Positions 9,186-20,991 are shown, numbered from the stretch's first letter. The stretch is 64,000 nt of DNA from Chloroflexota bacterium (GCA_003670575.1 QWRD01000001.1:124001-188000), one strand, 5' to 3'. The notes: a model not told the origin generated them from the sequence alone. Numbers and translations: made by a program.

Positions 9186-10034
9186 ATGATGACCCGAAAC
9201 ACTATCGGTATCTTTGACTCGGGCGTGGGCGGACTCACCGTCGCGGATGCGCTCCATCGCCTGCTCCCCACGCTGCCCATCCGCTACATCGCGGACAGTG
9301 CCTACTTTCCCTACGGCGAGCGCTCCGATGCCGAGGTTGAGGCTCGAGCGAGCGTGCTCACCGAGCGTCTGGTGGCTGAGGGCTGTGTCCTGGTTGTTGT
9401 TGCTTGCAACACCGCGTCGTCGGCGGCGCTGGAGCGGCTACGCGCCCAATCATTGGTGCCGATCGTTGGGATGGAACCGCCGCTGAAGCCGGCAGCGGAG
9501 CGCACACGAAGCGGTCACGTCGCTGTGCTTGCTACATCCGCTACGACGCGGGGCGAGCGGCTGGCGCGCCTACAGGACGCGCACGCTGGCAGCACCAACG
9601 TGGTCTCGCTCCCCATGTCAGGCCTCGCCGACCTCGTCGAGGGCGGCGAGGTGGACGGCGAGCGCGTGCGGGCGTTGTTGCATCGCGCGCTGGAGGCCAT
9701 GCCCGCTGACGTCGATGAGGTCGCGCTGGGCTGCACGCACTACGGCTTCCTGCGCCCGGCACTGGAGGCGATGCTGGGTCCGGGTGTGGAGGTGCTGGAC
9801 GCCTCGGAGCCCGTCGCACGACAGGTGCTGCGACAACTGGAAGCGCACGGCATCCCGCTGCCGAGTGCGGCGGGCGCCGAGTTGGCGGTGCGCTGCTCAA
9901 CGACCGGTGTGCTCGACGCGTTCGCCGCGGTGATTGCGCGATTGCGAGCAGCCGGCGCCACGTTGCCCCCGATCGAGTTCGTACCGTTGGAGCAACCACT
10001 GGAACAGACCTCCGGATTGGGGACGCCCGTATGA
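9186..10034 (+). CDS. murI: Glutamate racemase
   Basis: MurI makes D-glutamate for peptidoglycan. The 282-residue protein has the N-terminal IGIFDSGVGGLTV motif, the first catalytic cysteine in VVACNTASSAAL and the second in LGCTHYGFL. Homology begins at the ATG ATG pair at 9186/9189; the frame extends further upstream without similarity. The stop overlaps pyrF (ATGA at 10031-10034). With murA further on, this supports a peptidoglycan cell wall. Confidence 0.95.
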   Translation: MMTRNTIGIFDSGVGGLTVADALHRLLPTLPIRYIADSAYFPYGERSDAEVEARASVLTERLVAEGCVLVVVACNTASSAALERLRAQSLVPIVGMEPPLKPAAERTRSGHVAVLATSATTRGERLARLQDAHAGSTNVVSLPMSGLADLVEGGEVDGERVRALLHRALEAMPADVDEVALGCTHYGFLRPALEAMLGPGVEVLDASEPVARQVLRQLEAHGIPLPSAAGAELAVRCSTTGVLDAFAAVIARLRAAGATLPPIEFVPLEQPLEQTSGLGTPV

Positions 10035-10846
10035 CCGAGTCGCCATCTGCCGCATCGCTGAGCTTCCGGGCGAAGTACGAAGCGGCGGTCGCACGCAACG
10101 ACTCGCTGCTGTGCGTGGGGCTGGACCCCGACCCGAAGCAGATTCCGCCCGGCGTTGGTGTCGTCGACTTCTTGCGCGGGGTCATCGAGGCGACGGCGGA
10201 CCTCGTGTGCTGCTACAAGCCGAACGCGGCGTTCTTCGAGCCCGCTGGAGCCGAAGGCTGGGAGCAGTTGCACGAGGTGATCGCGCTCATCCCCTCGGAC
10301 ATCCCGGTGCTGCTTGATGCCAAGCGCGGTGACGTGGGCAACACCTCCCAGTTCTATGCCCGTGCGGTGTTTGAGGGACTGGGTGCGGACGCGGTGACCG
10401 CGAATCCATACCTCGGATCCGACGGCCTCGAGCCGTTCCTCGCCTTCGAGCAGCGGCACACGTTCGTGCTCTGTCGCACCTCCAATCCCGGCGCGCGCGA
10501 GCTGCAGGACCAGCGGCTGGCGGATGGCCGTCTGCTCTACGAGCATGTCGCAGCCCTCGCGAACGACTGGAACACCCGAGGCAACGTTGGGCTGGTGGTT
10601 GGCGCCACGTACCCGGAGGAAGCGGCTCGCATCCGCGCGATCTGCCCGGACATGCTCTTCCTGATGCCCGGTGTGGGCGCGCAGGCAGGCGATCTGGAGG
10701 CTGCCGTTCGGGCAAGCGTTGACGCGGACGGGGGCGGCATCCTGGTGAACGCGTCGCGCAGTGTGCTGTACGCGGGCAGCCCGGAGGACAGCCGCGCTGA
10801 GGCGACTCGCTTGCGGCGCGCGATGAACCTCGCGCGCCGGTCGTAG
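10031..10846 (+). CDS. pyrF: Orotidine 5'-phosphate decarboxylase (type 2)
   Basis: The enzyme converts OMP to UMP, the last step of de novo pyrimidine synthesis. The 271-residue protein belongs to the long type-2 group: LCVGLDPDPKQIP near the start, the catalytic DAKRGDVGNTSQFYA, and VTANPYLG. It overlaps murI by four bases and is followed after 15 bases by the DUF951 gene, so the three probably share a message. Confidence 0.95.
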   Translation: MTESPSAASLSFRAKYEAAVARNDSLLCVGLDPDPKQIPPGVGVVDFLRGVIEATADLVCCYKPNAAFFEPAGAEGWEQLHEVIALIPSDIPVLLDAKRGDVGNTSQFYARAVFEGLGADAVTANPYLGSDGLEPFLAFEQRHTFVLCRTSNPGARELQDQRLADGRLLYEHVAALANDWNTRGNVGLVVGATYPEEAARIRAICPDMLFLMPGVGAQAGDLEAAVRASVDADGGGILVNASRSVLYAGSPEDSRAEATRLRRAMNLARRS

Positions 10847-10861
10847 CGGAGCGCCTACCTC

Positions 10862-11119
10862 GTGGTCATGGATCTGCGTATGGGCGACGTGCTGCGACTG
10901 CGGCGCAAGCACCCGTGCGGGGGATTCGACTGGGACGTGGTGCGCGTGGGCGCGGACATTGGCCTGCGCTGCCGCCAGTGCGGACATCGCGTGCTGCTGG
11001 ACCGTCCCACGCTGCGCAAACGCCTGCACACCGTGCTCGACCGCGGCGCGCCGCTCGACCCCGCCATCGAGCGCGCGCTCTTCGACGATGCGACGGCACC
11101 CATCGAGCAGCCTGAGTAG
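10862..11119 (+). CDS. DUF951 family protein
   Basis: This small protein (85 residues) has the DUF951 pattern: MGDVLRLRRKHPCGG, then WDVVRVGADIGLRCRQCGHRVLLDR, with a CxxC pair typical of a zinc-ribbon-like fold. GTG 10862 is preferred because GGAG lies ten bases upstream; ATG 10868 is the alternative. The family is widespread in Firmicutes and Chloroflexota with no assigned function; it is usually considered a nucleic-acid-binding protein. Confidence 0.85.
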   Translation: MVMDLRMGDVLRLRRKHPCGGFDWDVVRVGADIGLRCRQCGHRVLLDRPTLRKRLHTVLDRGAPLDPAIERALFDDATAPIEQPE

Positions 11120-11144
11120 CGCCTGCGTGCCGCTGCGTGCTTCG

Positions 11145-11174
11145 TTGACTGCCCTTGTCGGGCGCTCCTACACT
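11145..11174 (+). promoter_or_regulatory. Leaderless promoter of the bifunctional nuclease gene
   Basis: TTGACT (11145-11150), 18-base spacer, TACACT (11169-11174). The GTG start codon at 11181 begins exactly where transcription should start, six bases after the -10, so the mRNA probably lacks a 5' leader. Confidence 0.65.
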
Positions 11175-11180
11175 CGTTCC

Positions 11181-11729
11181 GTGGTAATCGAACTCACCAT
11201 CGAGAGCATCCGGGTCAGCCTGCGGAACTACCAACGCGTCGTCATCCTCAAGGAGAAAGACGCGGATCGGTATCTGCCGATCTGGATTGGCCCTGCGGAG
11301 GCGGACGCGATCGCGGTCCGGCTGCAGGAGGTCACCGTCGCTCGCCCGCTCACGCATGACCTGCTCACCAACATGATTGAGCAGCTTGGAGGTGCGGTGC
11401 GCTCGGTTGTCGTGAATGACCTCGCGAACGACACGTTCTTCGCGCGGATCCACATCGAGCGTGACGGCAGCATCATCGAGGTGGATTCGCGACCCTCGGA
11501 CGCGATCGCGGTTGCCGTGCGTACAGGTGTCCCTATTTACGTTGACGAGAGGGTGCTCGACCTCGCCGGTGTGCAATTGAACGCGGATGGCGAGCCGATC
11601 GACGCCTCCGGGAACGCGCCGAGCGGGATCAGCGACGAAGAGCGGCAGCGGCTGTCCGCGTTCAGCGACTTCATCTCCGGCCTCGACCTCGACGACCTTG
11701 GCGAGACAGAGTCTGGCGGGCGTCGATAG
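11181..11729 (+). CDS. Bifunctional nuclease family protein (DUF151)
   Basis: The 182-residue product starts VIELTIESIRVSL, then NYQRVVILKE, YLPIWIGPAEADAIA and SRPSDAIAVAVRTGVPIYV, the core signature of the DUF151/BFN family. Plant and archaeal members are reported to have DNase and RNase activity; the bacterial role is unclear. The C-terminal 60 residues are acidic and end DLGETESGGRR. The GTG at 11181 is chosen from homology and from the promoter lying directly ahead of it, with no ribosome-binding site visible. Confidence 0.85.
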   Translation: MVIELTIESIRVSLRNYQRVVILKEKDADRYLPIWIGPAEADAIAVRLQEVTVARPLTHDLLTNMIEQLGGAVRSVVVNDLANDTFFARIHIERDGSIIEVDSRPSDAIAVAVRTGVPIYVDERVLDLAGVQLNADGEPIDASGNAPSGISDEERQRLSAFSDFISGLDLDDLGETESGGRR

Positions 11730-11763
11730 ACGCGCGGATCTGTGTGCATGCACGCACAAGCGG

Positions 11764-11792
11764 TTGATCGCGATGTGAGCGCATGCTAGGCT
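11764..11792 (+). promoter_or_regulatory. Likely promoter of the ATP synthase operon
   Basis: TTGATC (11764-11769), 17-base spacer, TAGGCT (11787-11792), predicting a start near 11799 and a leader of about 30 bases containing GAGGGGAC before the atpI GTG at 11828. Confidence 0.55.
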
Positions 11793-11827
11793 CCGCCGCG
11801 GCCTCGACCCTGAGGGGACGATGCTGA

Positions 11828-12055
11828 GTGTGGAAGTCACCCGCGTTCGCGCTGGTCGGAATTGGCTTCCAGTTCGCGATTTCGATCGTCGGGATGACGC
11901 TCCTGGGGCGTTGGCTAGACGGCAAGTTCGGTACAGATCCGGTACTGACGTTGGTGTTCTTGGTGCTTGGACTGCTCGCCGGGTTTACCGGCGCGTATCG
12001 ACAACTCCGAGACGTACTTGCGCAGATCGGCAACGGACGTGGTGGGCGCCGGTAG
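11828..12055 (+). CDS. atpI: AtpZ/AtpI-family ATP synthase accessory protein
   Basis: A 75-residue protein with two transmembrane helices (about residues 8-27 and 38-58) and the AtpZ-like sequence GFQFAISIVGMTLLGRWLDGKF. Such proteins assist c-ring assembly or carry divalent cations for the ATP synthase. GTG 11828 follows GAGGGGAC. It is the first gene of the atp operon, 16 bases before atpB. Confidence 0.85.
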   Translation: MWKSPAFALVGIGFQFAISIVGMTLLGRWLDGKFGTDPVLTLVFLVLGLLAGFTGAYRQLRDVLAQIGNGRGGRR

Positions 12056-12071
12056 GGCGCGGGGATGCTGA

Positions 12072-13530
<1,459 letters not shown>

Positions 13531-13546
13531 CTCGCACGAACGACAA

Positions 13547-13578
13547 CGCGCGGCATCACGAGATGGTGATGCCGCGCG
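13547..13578 (+). terminator. Hairpin between atpE and atpF
   Basis: A perfect 13-bp inverted repeat (CGCGCGGCATCAC, 13547-13559, with its complement at 13566-13578) around a six-base loop. It has no U-run, so it more likely acts as an mRNA-stabilising or attenuating element that raises atpE expression than as a full terminator. Confidence 0.6.
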
Positions 13579-13591
13579 GGGGGCGCACGTC

Positions 13592-14194
13592 ATGACGTCA
13601 AAGTCATTCGCACGCGTTGGCGTGGTCACGCTGGGGCTCCTGCTCGCGGTGGTGCCGTTCTCGGCACTGGCTGCTGAGGAGGCACCCACGGGCATCGCCG
13701 CGCTGGGATTCAGCCTGCCGGGCCTCATCGCGCAGTTGGTGAACTTCACCATCCTGCTGGTGGTGCTGCGGTTGGCGCTGTTCGGCCCGGTGATGCGGAT
13801 GCTGGATGAGCGCAAGCGCACCATCCAGCAGGGCATCGATCGTGCCGCGCAGGCGGCGTCTGCCGCCACGGCCAGCGAGGCGGATGCCCGCCGCGTCCTG
13901 GATGAGGCTCGCGCCGAAGGCCAGCAGGCCGTCGCTCGGGCGCAGGACGCTGCGGCTCGGCTCCGCGAGGAGTTGGAAGGGCGCGCGCGCGCTGACGCGG
14001 AGGGCATCGTGACCCGAGCCCGCGAGGAGATCGCGCTGGAGCGTGACCAGGCGATTGAGCAACTGCGCCGCGAGTTCGCGGATCTCACCATCGCTGCGGC
14101 GGAGCGTGTGATCTCGCAGTCCCTCGACCGCGCCGCGCACCAGCGACTGATCGACGAGGTGCTGCTCAACAGCCCCCTCGGGCAGCGCGGGTAA
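13592..14194 (+). CDS. atpF: F-type ATP synthase subunit b
   Basis: This 200-residue peripheral-stalk subunit has an N-terminal signal-like segment (residues 8-28, ending SALAAEEAP), one membrane anchor (LIAQLVNFTILLVVLRLALF) and a long charged coiled coil rich in Ala, Glu and Arg that ends near IAAAERVI. The extra signal-like N-terminus, also present in atpE, is a feature of some Chloroflexota. It lies six bases before atpH. Confidence 0.92.
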   Translation: MTSKSFARVGVVTLGLLLAVVPFSALAAEEAPTGIAALGFSLPGLIAQLVNFTILLVVLRLALFGPVMRMLDERKRTIQQGIDRAAQAASAATASEADARRVLDEARAEGQQAVARAQDAAARLREELEGRARADAEGIVTRAREEIALERDQAIEQLRREFADLTIAAAERVISQSLDRAAHQRLIDEVLLNSPLGQRG

Positions 14195-14200
14195 CCGGCG

Positions 14201-14749
14201 ATGGCAGGGCTCGCGCGCGATGTGGCTGGTCGGCGATACGCCGGCGCGATCATGGAGATCGCGCGGGCGAACGCCTCGTTCGCGCACTGGCAGGAAGCGA
14301 TCGATGGGCTGGACGCACTCACGTCGCAGCGCCCGTTCGTCACTGCCCTGCAGGCGGACGGCATGACCGACGAGCGTTTCGGCGCGATTGTGGAGCAGGT
14401 GGTTCCCGGCATCGCGCCGGTGGAGTTGAACCTGTTCCGTTTGCTGCGCCGCAAGGGCCGACTGGCCCTGGGCCCGTCGATTGCTTCGTACTACCGCGAG
14501 CTGTGGGACCAGGAGCGCGGCATCGAGCGCGCCGTGGTACGCACCGCAGTGCCGTTGGAGGAGAGCGCGCGCGCAGCCATGGCGCAGCGGCTCTCGGCTG
14601 AGACTGGCAAGCAGGTGGAACTTGAGGCCGAGGTCGATGCGTCGCTCATCGGTGGCGCGGTGATTCGGATCGGTGACCGCATGGTGGATGGCTCCACCCG
14701 CACGCGTTTGCAGCTGCTGCGCGGTCGTTTGCAGCAGGGGATGGTGTAG
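14201..14749 (+). CDS. atpH: F-type ATP synthase subunit delta
   Basis: This 182-residue subunit joins the b stalk to the top of F1. It starts ARDVAGRRYAGAIMEIA, typical of delta, and ends with the conserved IGGAVIRIGDRMVDGSTRTRL. A 135-base gap to atpA follows, the longest in the operon, with no gene in it. Confidence 0.93.
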   Translation: MAGLARDVAGRRYAGAIMEIARANASFAHWQEAIDGLDALTSQRPFVTALQADGMTDERFGAIVEQVVPGIAPVELNLFRLLRRKGRLALGPSIASYYRELWDQERGIERAVVRTAVPLEESARAAMAQRLSAETGKQVELEAEVDASLIGGAVIRIGDRMVDGSTRTRLQLLRGRLQQGMV

Positions 14750-14884
14750 CGAGGTACGGTCTAGCGCGAGCGCACGCGCCCCGGTGCAGCGTGACTTGCG
14801 GCGTCCAGGTACGAGGCGTGCTCCATCGAGTATGGGCGCGCGCGGCAGCAAGCAAGGGGCGCACGGGTGCTCTGGGAGGTTCAA

Positions 14885-16396
14885 ATGGCGGCACGCGTCG
14901 AAGAGATCGCATCGATCCTCAAGCAGCAGATCGAGCAGTTCGACACTGCGGTCGGCTCCACGAGCGTCGGGACGGTGATCGAGGCCGGTGACGGCATCGC
15001 ACGTATCCACGGACTTGGCCAGTGCATGGCCTCGGAGCTCATCGACTTTGGCGACGGCGTGCTTGGGCTGGCCCTGAACCTCGAAGAAGAGACCGTTGGC
15101 GCCATCATCCTCGGCGACTACACCAAGATTAAAGAAGGCGCCGAGGTACGGACCACCGGCCTCGTCGCTTCCGTCCCGGTGGGCGAGGCGCTCATCGGCC
15201 GCGTCGTAAACGCCCTCGGTGAGCCGATCGACGAGCGCGGCCCGATCGCGACGACGGAACGCCGCCCGGTCGAGAAGATCGCCCCCAGCGTGGTCTCGCG
15301 CGTCTCGGTGAACCAGCCGGTGCAGACCGGCATCAAGGCCATCGACTCCATGGTGCCGATTGGCCGTGGTCAGCGTGAGTTGATCATCGGCGACCGCTCC
15401 ACCGGCAAGACCGCCATCGTGCTGGACACGATCATCAACCAAAACGGCGGCGACCTGATCTGCATCTACGTCGCCATCGGCCAGAAGGACGCCAAGGTCG
15501 CGCAGATCGTCGGCACGCTGGAGCAGCACGGCGCGATGGGTCACACCATTGTCGTGTCCGCCTCGGCGGCCGAGTCGGCCGCGCTGCAGTACCTCGCGCC
15601 GTACGCGGGTGTCGCGATGGCCGAGTACTTCATGGAGCGCGGCAAGGATGTCGTCATCGCCTACGACGACCTGACGAAGCACGCGTGGGCGTACCGCCAG
15701 ATCTCGCTGCTGCTCCGCCGCCCGCCGGGCCGCGAGGCGTACCCGGGCGACGTCTTCTACCTGCACTCCCGTCTGCTGGAGCGCTCCGCCCGTGTCGACG
15801 AGGCACACGGTGGCGCATCGATCACCGCGCTCCCGATCATCGAGACGCAGGCCGGCGACGTCTCCGCGTACATCCCGACCAACGTCATCTCCATCACGGA
15901 CGGCCAGATCTTCCTGGAGACCGACCTCTTCAACTCTGGCCAGCGACCCGCGATCAACCCGGGTATCTCCGTCTCCCGCGTGGGCGGTTCCGCGCAGACC
16001 CGCGCCATGCGTGGTGTCGCCGGTACGTTGCGGTTGGATCTCTCGCAGTACCGCGAGTTGCAGGCGTTCGCGCAGTTCGGTACGGACGACCTCGACCCGG
16101 CGACGCGAGGCCAGTTGCTGCGTGGGCAGCGTCTGACCGAGCTGCTGAAGCAGCCGCAGTACGGCCCGCTGACGCTGGCGCAGCAGGTCTCGATCCTGTT
16201 CGCCGGTGCGCGTGGCTACCTGGACGATGTGCCGGTGGAGAAGGTCGCGGACTTCGAGCGCGCGTTCCACGAGTACATGCGGGCCAACGGCGCGGGCGTG
16301 CTGGAGGTGATATCCGGCGGTGCCCGTGTCGAGGGCGACACGGAGCAGACGCTGATCAAGGCGATTACCGACTTCAAGGCGACGGTCGCGTACTAG
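14885..16396 (+). CDS. atpA: F-type ATP synthase subunit alpha
   Basis: This 503-residue F1 subunit binds nucleotide non-catalytically. The P-loop reads GDRSTGKTA; the family norm is GDRQTGKTA, so the conserved Gln is Ser here. Other signatures are [32 protein letters not shown] and [17 protein letters not shown]. The ATG at 14885 has a strong GGGAGG six bases upstream, which rules out the ATG-like alternatives at 14867. Confidence 0.96.
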   Translation: MAARVEEIASILKQQIEQFDTAVGSTSVGTVIEAGDGIARIHGLGQCMASELIDFGDGVLGLALNLEEETVGAIILGDYTKIKEGAEVRTTGLVASVPVGEALIGRVVNALGEPIDERGPIATTERRPVEKIAPSVVSRVSVNQPVQTGIKAIDSMVPIGRGQRELIIGDRSTGKTAIVLDTIINQNGGDLICIYVAIGQKDAKVAQIVGTLEQHGAMGHTIVVSASAAESAALQYLAPYAGVAMAEYFMERGKDVVIAYDDLTKHAWAYRQISLLLRRPPGREAYPGDVFYLHSRLLERSARVDEAHGGASITALPIIETQAGDVSAYIPTNVISITDGQIFLETDLFNSGQRPAINPGISVSRVGGSAQTRAMRGVAGTLRLDLSQYRELQAFAQFGTDDLDPATRGQLLRGQRLTELLKQPQYGPLTLAQQVSILFAGARGYLDDVPVEKVADFERAFHEYMRANGAGVLEVISGGARVEGDTEQTLIKAITDFKATVAY

Positions 16397-16437
16397 TAGT
16401 AGTCGCGAGACGCGCGAGAGAGACGGCGAGGAACTAG

Positions 16438-17322
16438 ATGCCGGGTGCCGGCGCAGTACGTGCGATCCGTGACCGTATTCGCTCAGTGCAAAGCACGGCG
16501 AAGGTCACGAAGGCGATGCAGCTTGTTGCTGCGTCGAAGATGCGTCGTGCCCAGGACCGCGCGATCGCATCGCGGCCCTATGCGGACCGCATGCGTGCCG
16601 TTTTGGCGGCGCTCTCCGGCTACGCGTCCGGCGTAAGCGATGACGAGTTGCACCCGCTGCTCCGTCAACGCCCCGTGAAGAATTTCGCGTTCATTCACAT
16701 CACGGCGGACCGCGGTCTGGCCGGTGGATTGAACGCCAACATGAACCGCGCCGGCGCTGGGCTCGCTTTGGAGCACCAGCCGCACGTGGAGCGCGTCTCG
16801 GTGGTCACCGTGGGGCGTAAAGGTCGCGATTTCTTCCGTCGAGCCGGGTTCCCGAGCCTCGCGGAGTTCACCGAGATGGGCGACTATCCGGGGATGGCAC
16901 AGATCCAGCCGATCGCCCGCATCGTCATGGACGATTACATGGCGGGAACCATCGATCAGGTGTACATCGGCTACCAGCGCTTCGTGAGCACCGCCGTGCA
17001 GCGTCCCACGCTGCGCCAGTTGCTCCCGGTCACCGCGCCGGAGGGTGCCGAGGCGCCGCAGGTCGATTTTCTGTTTGAGCCGTCGCCGGTGCAGCTGCTG
17101 GAAGCCCTGCTTCCGCGCTACATCGAGATGCAAATCTACGAGGCAATTCTCGACGCTGCAGCGTCTGAGCAGTCCGCGCGCATGGTGGCCATGCAGGCTG
17201 CCACCGACGCCGCAAACGACATGGTTGGCGCGCTCACCCTTATCTACAACAAGGCACGCCAGGAACTCATCACCAACGAACTGCTCGACATTGTGGGCGG
17301 CACGGCCGCCCTCGAGGCATAA
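16438..17322 (+). CDS. atpG: F-type ATP synthase subunit gamma
   Basis: The rotary shaft of F1, 294 residues. The N-terminal helix IRDRIRSVQSTAKVTKAMQLVAASKMRRAQ and the C-terminal helix ending in NKARQELITNELLDIVGG are both intact, as is TADRGLAGGLNAN. It is preceded by GGCGAGG and followed after 55 bases by atpD. Confidence 0.95.
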   Translation: MPGAGAVRAIRDRIRSVQSTAKVTKAMQLVAASKMRRAQDRAIASRPYADRMRAVLAALSGYASGVSDDELHPLLRQRPVKNFAFIHITADRGLAGGLNANMNRAGAGLALEHQPHVERVSVVTVGRKGRDFFRRAGFPSLAEFTEMGDYPGMAQIQPIARIVMDDYMAGTIDQVYIGYQRFVSTAVQRPTLRQLLPVTAPEGAEAPQVDFLFEPSPVQLLEALLPRYIEMQIYEAILDAAASEQSARMVAMQAATDAANDMVGALTLIYNKARQELITNELLDIVGGTAALEA

Positions 17323-17326
17323 CTGA

Positions 17327-18784
<1,458 letters not shown>

Positions 18785-18786
18785 CT

Positions 18787-19227
18787 GTGCCGCTCTCGCT
18801 CAGCGTCGTTACGGCCGCGCGCACCATCATCCAGCGGGACGATGTGCTTCGACTTGTCGTCCCGACCACGGAGGGGCAGATCACCGTGCTCCCCGCCCAC
18901 GCGGCGCTGATGTCCAGCATCGGCATGGGCGAGATGCTGGCCTACCTCCCCGGCGGCGAGGTGCTGCCGATGGCGGTCTTTGGCGGCTTCATCCAGGTGG
19001 TGCACGACCAGGTGACCGTCCTTGCCGCCGCCGCCGAGCGCGCCGAGGACATCAACGAGGAGCGCGCCGAGGCCGCTCGTGAGCGCGCCGCTCGCCGCAT
19101 GGCCGGCCAGCACGCCGGCCCCGAGGCGCTCAACCTCGTCCGCGCTCGCCTCTCGATGGAGCGCGCACTCGTCCGCCTGCGCGTCCGCCGCCGTCGCTCC
19201 GCGACCGGCGTCCCGAGCATGCGGTAG
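18787..19227 (+). CDS. atpC: F-type ATP synthase subunit epsilon
   Basis: A 146-residue subunit with the N-terminal beta-sandwich (LRLVVPTTEGQITVLPAHAALMSSIG) and a C-terminal two-helix part rich in Ala, Glu and Arg that regulates ATPase activity. GTG start only two bases after atpD. It ends the operon and faces the converging DUF488 operon. Confidence 0.93.
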   Translation: MPLSLSVVTAARTIIQRDDVLRLVVPTTEGQITVLPAHAALMSSIGMGEMLAYLPGGEVLPMAVFGGFIQVVHDQVTVLAAAAERAEDINEERAEAARERAARRMAGQHAGPEALNLVRARLSMERALVRLRVRRRRSATGVPSMR

Positions 19228-19229
19228 GG

Positions 19230-19247
19230 GACTGCCGGCGGGCAGTC
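19230..19247. terminator. Hairpin between atpC and the DUF488 operon
   Basis: GACTGCC (19230-19236), a GGCG loop and GGCAGTC (19241-19247). It lies between two convergent stops (19227 and 19254), so it could terminate both messages, although no T-run follows. Confidence 0.6.
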
Positions 19248-19253
19248 GTGCTC

Positions 19254-19691
19254 CTACGTCAGGTGCTGAATCTCGATGCCACCCCAATGCTGCGCGAGGT
19301 ACTCGGCTACAAGTCGGCGATGGCATCGCGCGGGTCTGTCCTCGCTGCAGAGCAGGCAAGAGTCCGCGAGCACCTCAAAGGGGATTACTGATTCGATGTG
19401 GCGTTCGCTCATCAGAGTCAGGAATTGTTGTTCGTACTCTGCCCAACTCATGAGGCGCTTTCGGTAGGCATCTAGCATCTCCGCGGTTGGCGCGAGGATC
19501 GGTAGGTGCTCGTATTCAATACCGCAGATTGTCTTGAGAAAGTAAGAGAGATCCTGCTTCTTGGCGAAGCCCGCGAGCTGGGAGACGTTATTCAGGCGGA
19601 TGTCCACCAGCCGTCTCGTACCCGAGTTACGCAGAGTCTCGAAGAAGCGCTCAGCGGTCGTCTTTGTAAAGCCAATCGTCCAGATATTCAC
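19254..19691 (-). CDS. DUF488 family protein (second copy)
   Basis: A 145-residue protein starting MNIWTIGFTKTTAERFF, with LVDIRLNN, and a C-terminal LLCSEDRPARCHRRLVAEYL; the paired Cys and CHR/CHRxL motif is the DUF488 hallmark. Its GTG start overlaps the stop of the upstream DUF488 gene (GTGA). DUF488 proteins have no proven activity; the conserved Cys/His/Arg set suggests an enzyme acting on a nucleotide or nucleic acid. Confidence 0.85.
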   Translation of the reverse strand: MNIWTIGFTKTTAERFFETLRNSGTRRLVDIRLNNVSQLAGFAKKQDLSYFLKTICGIEYEHLPILAPTAEMLDAYRKRLMSWAEYEQQFLTLMSERHIESVIPFEVLADSCLLCSEDRPARCHRRLVAEYLAQHWGGIEIQHLT

Positions 19692-20308
19692 CGCGCCGCA
19701 CCACTCCGATCCGTCATCAATTTCTGATCGACGAAGGCGATACGTGCCTCTTGCTTTGCATACGCGAGATCTATGAGTTCCTCGGGCGAACGAAACATGT
19801 CGCGTTCAGGCACTTTCAGCGTCTGCATCAGGCGTCGCTGTGCATCCGGATGGGATTCGAGTTCGCCGGTCGGCAGAATGTGCATGACACGGATGCCGAT
19901 TGCTTCGAGTTCTCTTGCTACGAGAACCATTCGGTGGCACTCAATCGGTTCCGCCTCGGCGCACACCACAGCAATCCGTTCGCGTTTGCTCCCGAGTCGA
20001 AGACGTTCGATTCCAGAGCGAAACGTCGCGGTCTCCGCGAGTCGTCTGTACTGCACCCGGCCATCGACGTAACAGCTCGTGTCGTTGCTCCGCGCGCCAA
20101 GTTCCTCGCCGAGGAAGACGTAGGAGATCCTGTGGGGAACGAGTCCCTGCTTCAATGGGGATTGGTTGAACTGTGGCTGCCACCGGCTGTACGGCACCGA
20201 GCGCACGTCGGCAACAGCCGTCACTGCGTGCTTCTGCAATAGGTCGATGAACTGCTCCAGCATGTGCGTGGAGTGGCCGACCGTGAAGATAGAATGCTCG
20301 TTGTTCAT
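19688..20308 (-). CDS. DUF488 family protein (first copy)
   Basis: This 206-residue protein starts IFTVGHSTHMLEQFIDLLQ, with VADVRSVPYSRWQPQFN, YVFLGEELGAR and VVCAEAEPIECHRMVLVAREL, a full DUF488 domain. The ATG at 20308 overlaps the upstream DuOB stop (ATGA) and the stop overlaps the next DUF488 gene. It is longer than its paralogue because of the Gly/Glu loop and a C-terminal helix region. Confidence 0.88.
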   Translation of the reverse strand: MNNEHSIFTVGHSTHMLEQFIDLLQKHAVTAVADVRSVPYSRWQPQFNQSPLKQGLVPHRISYVFLGEELGARSNDTSCYVDGRVQYRRLAETATFRSGIERLRLGSKRERIAVVCAEAEPIECHRMVLVARELEAIGIRVMHILPTGELESHPDAQRRLMQTLKVPERDMFRSPEELIDLAYAKQEARIAFVDQKLMTDRSGAAR

Positions 20309-20991
20309 GAGATCTGTCCGCCACGCTCGTTTACTGCGGCGATGAGCTTGTAGCAAGCACCCTGATAGGGCTCCCCGAGGCTGATTGTGAGGTAACTCTC
20401 ACCGAGATCGTGGTCCCCGTCGGGCTGAGCTAGGTACAGGCGCTCGATGCGAGGGTCCGTTATCCACAACGCGTAGTCATTCCCATCGAAGCGGAACCGT
20501 CCTTGCACGCGGCGCTTCGGATTGCCGAATGCTGCACCGGGTGTGAAGACTGTGAGATGGACGGCGTCGACGTGTACCAGCCGAAGCGACCCCGAGCCTG
20601 CCGCGGCATCGGCGACCGGGACTTCGTCGTTTTGGCCGTGATACGTGTGATGATTGTTGATCCAGAGAGGCCCATTCGTCTGAGTGAAGCGCCCGAGGTC
20701 GGTCCAGTTACACTCGCCGACCTTGACCCAGTATTTGTCTGGATCGAACAGCCAGTTCTCTGCCTGATGTCCGTTCGGACGCCGCTCAACTAGCGTGATG
20801 TCGATGATGTCCAAGACTCTTGGGTCGCTGCCGTCTTCGTACTGCCTCTCGTACTCGGACACTTCCCCCTCGAGCCTGTTGCTTACAGGTCGAATCCATG
20901 CGGATGGGGTGTCCCACTCCGGCCCGGCGACACATCGGCCCTAGTACTTTCGGGAATTCGCGAGGCAGACGATACGTTTCGTGGCGGGCAT
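20305..20991 (-). pseudogene. Dual-OB-domain protein with in-frame amber codon 17
   Basis: The intact-looking C-terminal 185 residues (from GTG 20862) begin MSEYERQYEDGSDPRVLDI and contain HQAENWLFDP and YWVKVG, as in dual-OB proteins that accompany DUF488 genes. Reading the same frame upstream restores the usual N-terminus: ATG 20991, MPATKRIVCLANSRKY, then a TAG at 20941-20943, then GRCVAG, WIRPVS and on into the annotated part with no frame change. So one nonsense codon interrupts it. Translation could restart at GTG 20862, which has GAGGGGG close ahead, giving a protein lacking the first 43 residues. The two following genes are coupled by four-base overlaps. Confidence 0.7.

Noticed and set aside
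13604-16270. An 888-codon open frame on the minus strand across the atpF-atpA genes
   Set aside because: It lies antisense to well-conserved ATP synthase genes, has no known motifs and is Arg/Leu/Gln/Asp-rich as expected from the complementary frame of GC-rich coding DNA.
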